This document shows, piece after piece, positions 61,351-64,000 of a stretch of 64,000 bases of DNA. Position 1 is the first letter of the stretch. Every line of letters starts with the position of its first letter. Origin of the DNA: Bacillus canaveralius (GTDB taxonomy: Bacteria > Bacillota > Bacilli > Bacillales > Cytobacillaceae); contig NZ_PGVA01000003.1 in NCBI RefSeq assembly GCF_002860125.1, positions 62,001-126,000 of the forward strand, written 5' to 3'. The notes below the pieces were generated by a model. It was not told the origin of the DNA and did no database searches. It worked only from the letters and a program-made list of their open reading frames with translations. The translations under genes and the position numbers were made by a program.

Positions 61351-62556
61351 ATGAAACCTAACGTAGAAGTAAGGGATGTTTCGAAGATTTTTGGGAAATC
61401 CCCAAAGGCTGCGATCGACCTTTTAAAGAAGGGGCTTTCTAAAAAGGAAATTTTACAAAAGACCGGTCAAACTGTCGGGGTAAACAAGGCTAACTTTGAG
61501 ATTTATCCCGGTGAAATTTTTGTGATTATGGGATTGTCTGGTAGTGGGAAGTCCACATTAATCAGGATGTTTAACCGGCTGATCACGCCGACTTCCGGTG
61601 AAATTCTGATTGACGGCGAGGACATTCTGAAAATGAACGCCGAGCGGTTAAGGGAGACAAGACGAGAGAAGATCAGTATGGTCTTTCAAAATTTTGCTCT
61701 TTTTCCTCACAAGACGATTCTCGAAAATGCCGAATACGGGCTGGAAATTCAAAAAGTACCAGCGGCAGAACGAGCGGAAAAAGCATTAAAATCTCTGGAA
61801 GTTGTCGGATTAAAAGGCTATGAGCATCAGTATCCCGCACAGCTTAGCGGCGGAATGCAACAGCGCGTTGGATTAGCAAGGGCTCTTGCCAATGATCCGG
61901 AGATCCTGCTCATGGACGAAGCCTTCAGTGCCCTTGACCCGTTAATTCGCCGTGATATGCAGGACGAGCTTTTAGAACTGCAGGAGAATCTGAATAAAAC
62001 GATTATATTTATTACTCATGATTTAGACGAAGCGTTAAGAATCGGTGATCGAATTGCCTTAATGAAAGACGGAAGTATTATTCAACTGGGTACTCCGGAA
62101 GAGATTATGATGAATCCGGCCAATGAATATGTAGAACGATTTGTAGAAGATGTTGATTTATCGAATGTTCTGACTGCTTCACATGTAATGAAAAGAGCGG
62201 AAAGAATTTCAGTCGACAGAGGCCCCCGGGTTGCTCTGCAAATTATGAAGGAGCAAGGCTACTCAAGTATTTTCGTCGTTGATAGAAAGAAAAAATTGTT
62301 GGGGGCTATTACAGCTGAACAAGCTACACAGGCCATTAAAGAAAGCCTAACCATTCAGGATGTCATGACTAAGGATATCCCTTCAGTAGATGAAAATGTT
62401 ATTATCTCTACAATATTGGATGAGATCGCAACCTCAAGTTCACCACTTGCGGTTGTAGACAACGAAAACAAATTAAAGGGAATCATCATTCGTGGCAGTG
62501 TCATTGGTGCGCTTGCCGGTAATAGAGATTTCTTAAATGATATAGGAAGTGATTAA
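61351..62556 (+). CDS. opuAA: Glycine-betaine ABC ATPase (OpuAA)
   Basis: A 401-aa ATPase of the osmoprotectant importer OpuA. It has the family N-terminus ([20 protein letters not shown]), Walker [10 protein letters not shown], signature LSGGMQQR, Walker [13 protein letters not shown], and two C-terminal CBS domains (about 275-395) that sense ionic strength or nucleotides. It imports glycine betaine during osmotic stress. ATG with GGAGGAT. The downstream gene begins directly after its stop. Confidence 0.96.
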   Translation: MKPNVEVRDVSKIFGKSPKAAIDLLKKGLSKKEILQKTGQTVGVNKANFEIYPGEIFVIMGLSGSGKSTLIRMFNRLITPTSGEILIDGEDILKMNAERLRETRREKISMVFQNFALFPHKTILENAEYGLEIQKVPAAERAEKALKSLEVVGLKGYEHQYPAQLSGGMQQRVGLARALANDPEILLMDEAFSALDPLIRRDMQDELLELQENLNKTIIFITHDLDEALRIGDRIALMKDGSIIQLGTPEEIMMNPANEYVERFVEDVDLSNVLTASHVMKRAERISVDRGPRVALQIMKEQGYSSIFVVDRKKKLLGAITAEQATQAIKESLTIQDVMTKDIPSVDENVIISTILDEIATSSSPLAVVDNENKLKGIIIRGSVIGALAGNRDFLNDIGSD

Positions 62557-64000
62557 ATGAATATACCACGAATTCCTTTGGGATCATGGATTGATCGGCT
62601 TGTTGATTGGATAACAGCTACCTTCGGCGGGTTGTTTGACTTTTTAACAGCTCTCATTGAAGGGACACTGGCTATATTCGTTAATGTGCTGAACGCCGGT
62701 CCCTCAATTGTCTTAATACTAATTCTGACTTTATTGGCATTATACACAAGCAGATGGACACTTGGAGTTTTTACTTTGATCAGTCTGCTGCTCATTCAGA
62801 ATCTCGGTTATTGGGACGCTACAGTTGATACTCTAGCACTTGTTCTTTCATCGGGACTCATAACGATTTTGATTGGGATACCAATTGGGATTTGGGTATC
62901 ACAAAGTGATACAGCAAAACAGATCGTAACACCAATATTGGATTTTATGCAGACAATGCCAGCCTTCGTCTATTTGATTCCATCCATTTTGTTTTTTGGA
63001 ATTGGCGTTGTGCCAGGTATTATCGCTTCGGTTATCTTTGCAGTTGCTCCCACGATCCGATTGACGAATTTAGGCATTCGTGAAGTTCCTCGGGACTTGA
63101 TTGAAGCCACGGAAGCATTTGGTTCAACAACTAGCCAAAGACTGTTGAAAGTCCAGCTTCCATTGGCTGCACCAACAATTCTTGCCGGTGTAAACCAGAG
63201 TATTATGCTCTCCCTTTCAATGGTTGTAATCGCTTCTCTAGTTGGCGCACCAGGGCTCGGTGCAGAAGTATATCGGGCAGTGACTCAGATTAAAGTGGGT
63301 CAGGGTTTCGAAGCCGGATTATCGATCGTTATTATCGCGATTATTTTGGACCGCATCTCACAAAACCTTAGAAAACCCGCCTATTCCCACATCATAAACC
63401 CGAAGATCGTATTCGGAATCATCGGTGCTGCTTTTATAATCATGTTTGCTTACTTTGGATTTTTAGAAGGAAATCGTGATGAACAAGCCGCTAATGACCA
63501 TGTCGGCGCTCAGGTCGATTATCAAATCACCGGCATTGATCCCGGATCCGGATTAATGAAAGCTACGGAAAAAGCCATGGAAGATTATGATTTAGAAGAT
63601 TGGACGCTTCGGGAAGGTTCGTCTGCAGCAATGACGGCTGAGTTAAAGAAAGCGTATGAAAAGGAAGAACCGATTATCATCACAGGTTGGACGCCGCACT
63701 GGATGTATCAGAAGTATGATTTGAAGTATCTGGACGATCCGAAAGGCTCCTACGGTGAAGGTGAATCGATCCATACGGTTGTAAGAAAAGGACTCGAAGA
63801 AGAGGCACCTGGGGCTTACCAAATACTTGACCAGTTTTATTGGGAACCTAGTGATATGGAAGAAGTTATGGTGGAGATTCAAGAAGGTGCTGATCCTGAA
63901 ACAGCAGCTCAAAACTGGATTAATTCCCATAGCGAAGTAGTCCAAACATGGATAGAAGGCGCTCAGCAAGGCAATGGCCAAGAAATCGTTATTGTTTATG
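62557..64000 (+). CDS. OpuA permease fused to betaine-binding domain (partial)
   Basis: At least 481 aa, running off the window. The N-terminal 300 residues are the OpuAB-type permease (WVSQSDTAKQIVTPILDFMQ, TIRLTNLGIREVPRDLIEAT). After the last helix (about 285-305) the frame continues into a substrate-binding domain of OpuAC type, with the aromatic-box region GWTPHWMYQKYDLKYLDDPK. This fused layout is that of Lactococcus OpuABC; B. subtilis has separate OpuAB and OpuAC. It begins with the ATG adjacent to the opuAA stop. Confidence 0.93.
   Translation, partial: MNIPRIPLGSWIDRLVDWITATFGGLFDFLTALIEGTLAIFVNVLNAGPSIVLILILTLLALYTSRWTLGVFTLISLLLIQNLGYWDATVDTLALVLSSGLITILIGIPIGIWVSQSDTAKQIVTPILDFMQTMPAFVYLIPSILFFGIGVVPGIIASVIFAVAPTIRLTNLGIREVPRDLIEATEAFGSTTSQRLLKVQLPLAAPTILAGVNQSIMLSLSMVVIASLVGAPGLGAEVYRAVTQIKVGQGFEAGLSIVIIAIILDRISQNLRKPAYSHIINPKIVFGIIGAAFIIMFAYFGFLEGNRDEQAANDHVGAQVDYQITGIDPGSGLMKATEKAMEDYDLEDWTLREGSSAAMTAELKKAYEKEEPIIITGWTPHWMYQKYDLKYLDDPKGSYGEGESIHTVVRKGLEEEAPGAYQILDQFYWEPSDMEEVMVEIQEGADPETAAQNWINSHSEVVQTWIEGAQQGNGQEIVIVY

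Overview
The window is a stretch of Bacillaceae chromosome: moderately AT-rich, strong AGGAGG-type ribosome binding sites with many TTG/GTG starts, lipoproteins with LxxC lipoboxes, a four-subunit Qox quinol oxidase, Mta/OpuA/YojM-like genes and Fur and CcpA-type sites. It reads like a Bacillus sensu lato soil or host-associated relative (Mesobacillus/Neobacillus/Cytobacillus type); the species cannot be fixed from sequence reading alone. No rRNA or tRNA gene, intact insertion sequence or prophage was seen.

Layout. 1-3.9 kb: a Fur-controlled siderophore ABC transporter (ATPase cut by the window edge, two permeases, and a divergent lipoprotein receptor), each promoter overlaid by a Fur box. 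4.3-10.8 kb: accessory and decaying DNA with a CDF cation exporter, two paired low-complexity acidic proteins, a fosB-like gene with a stop codon, a two-spacer orphan CRISPR array, a MetOD1-like protein, a pentapeptide-repeat protein, a glyoxalase tail, two small-molecule exporters and a Crp-type regulator. 11-20.9 kb: a secreted beta-propeller protein, an RsbR-like STAS protein, a GNAT acetyltransferase, a frameshifted PhoX-like phosphatase, a chemoreceptor, CorA, DedA and a PAP2 phosphatase. 21.5-25.4 kb: qoxABCD.

25.4-35.5 kb is a tightly packed nine-gene minus-strand operon, read from one good promoter: TetR regulator, acyl-CoA ligase, MaoC hydratase, ketoacyl-synthase-III-like enzyme with an unusual Cys-His-His active site, secreted NHL propeller, then a complete Liv-type ABC importer (binding protein, two ATPases, two permeases). 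The combination suggests import and CoA activation of an unidentified carboxylic acid. It is the most likely undescribed system here. After pseudogene debris (36.1-36.9 kb) comes a second large locus, 36.9-49.1 kb: family 8 polysaccharide lyase, KduD, KduI, DUF624 protein, GH88 unsaturated glucuronyl hydrolase, sugar ABC importer without its ATPase, and a divergent two-component system. Together these make a pathway from an extracellular uronic-acid polymer, probably a glycosaminoglycan such as hyaluronan, to 2-keto-3-deoxygluconate.

49.1-64 kb: gene scars (EamA and MerR fragments), a second chemoreceptor, an M15 peptidase with a peptidoglycan-binding domain, a secreted lipase, a lipoprotein Cu/Zn superoxide dismutase, a secreted PhoX/DUF839 protein with an acidic tail, PsiE, an intergenic cluster of 21-bp-phased direct repeats, an Mta-like MerR regulator with a textbook 19-bp-spacer promoter, a metallo-beta-lactamase-fold hydrolase, an M50-like membrane protein lacking the catalytic Glu, and the start of an OpuA glycine-betaine importer whose permease and binding protein are fused.

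Several genes are visibly broken (fosB, phoX-like, DinB, a membrane protein, EamA, MerR, glyoxalase), so this segment is in active decay outside its two large operons. All functional assignments come from motif recognition by eye; no database search was run.
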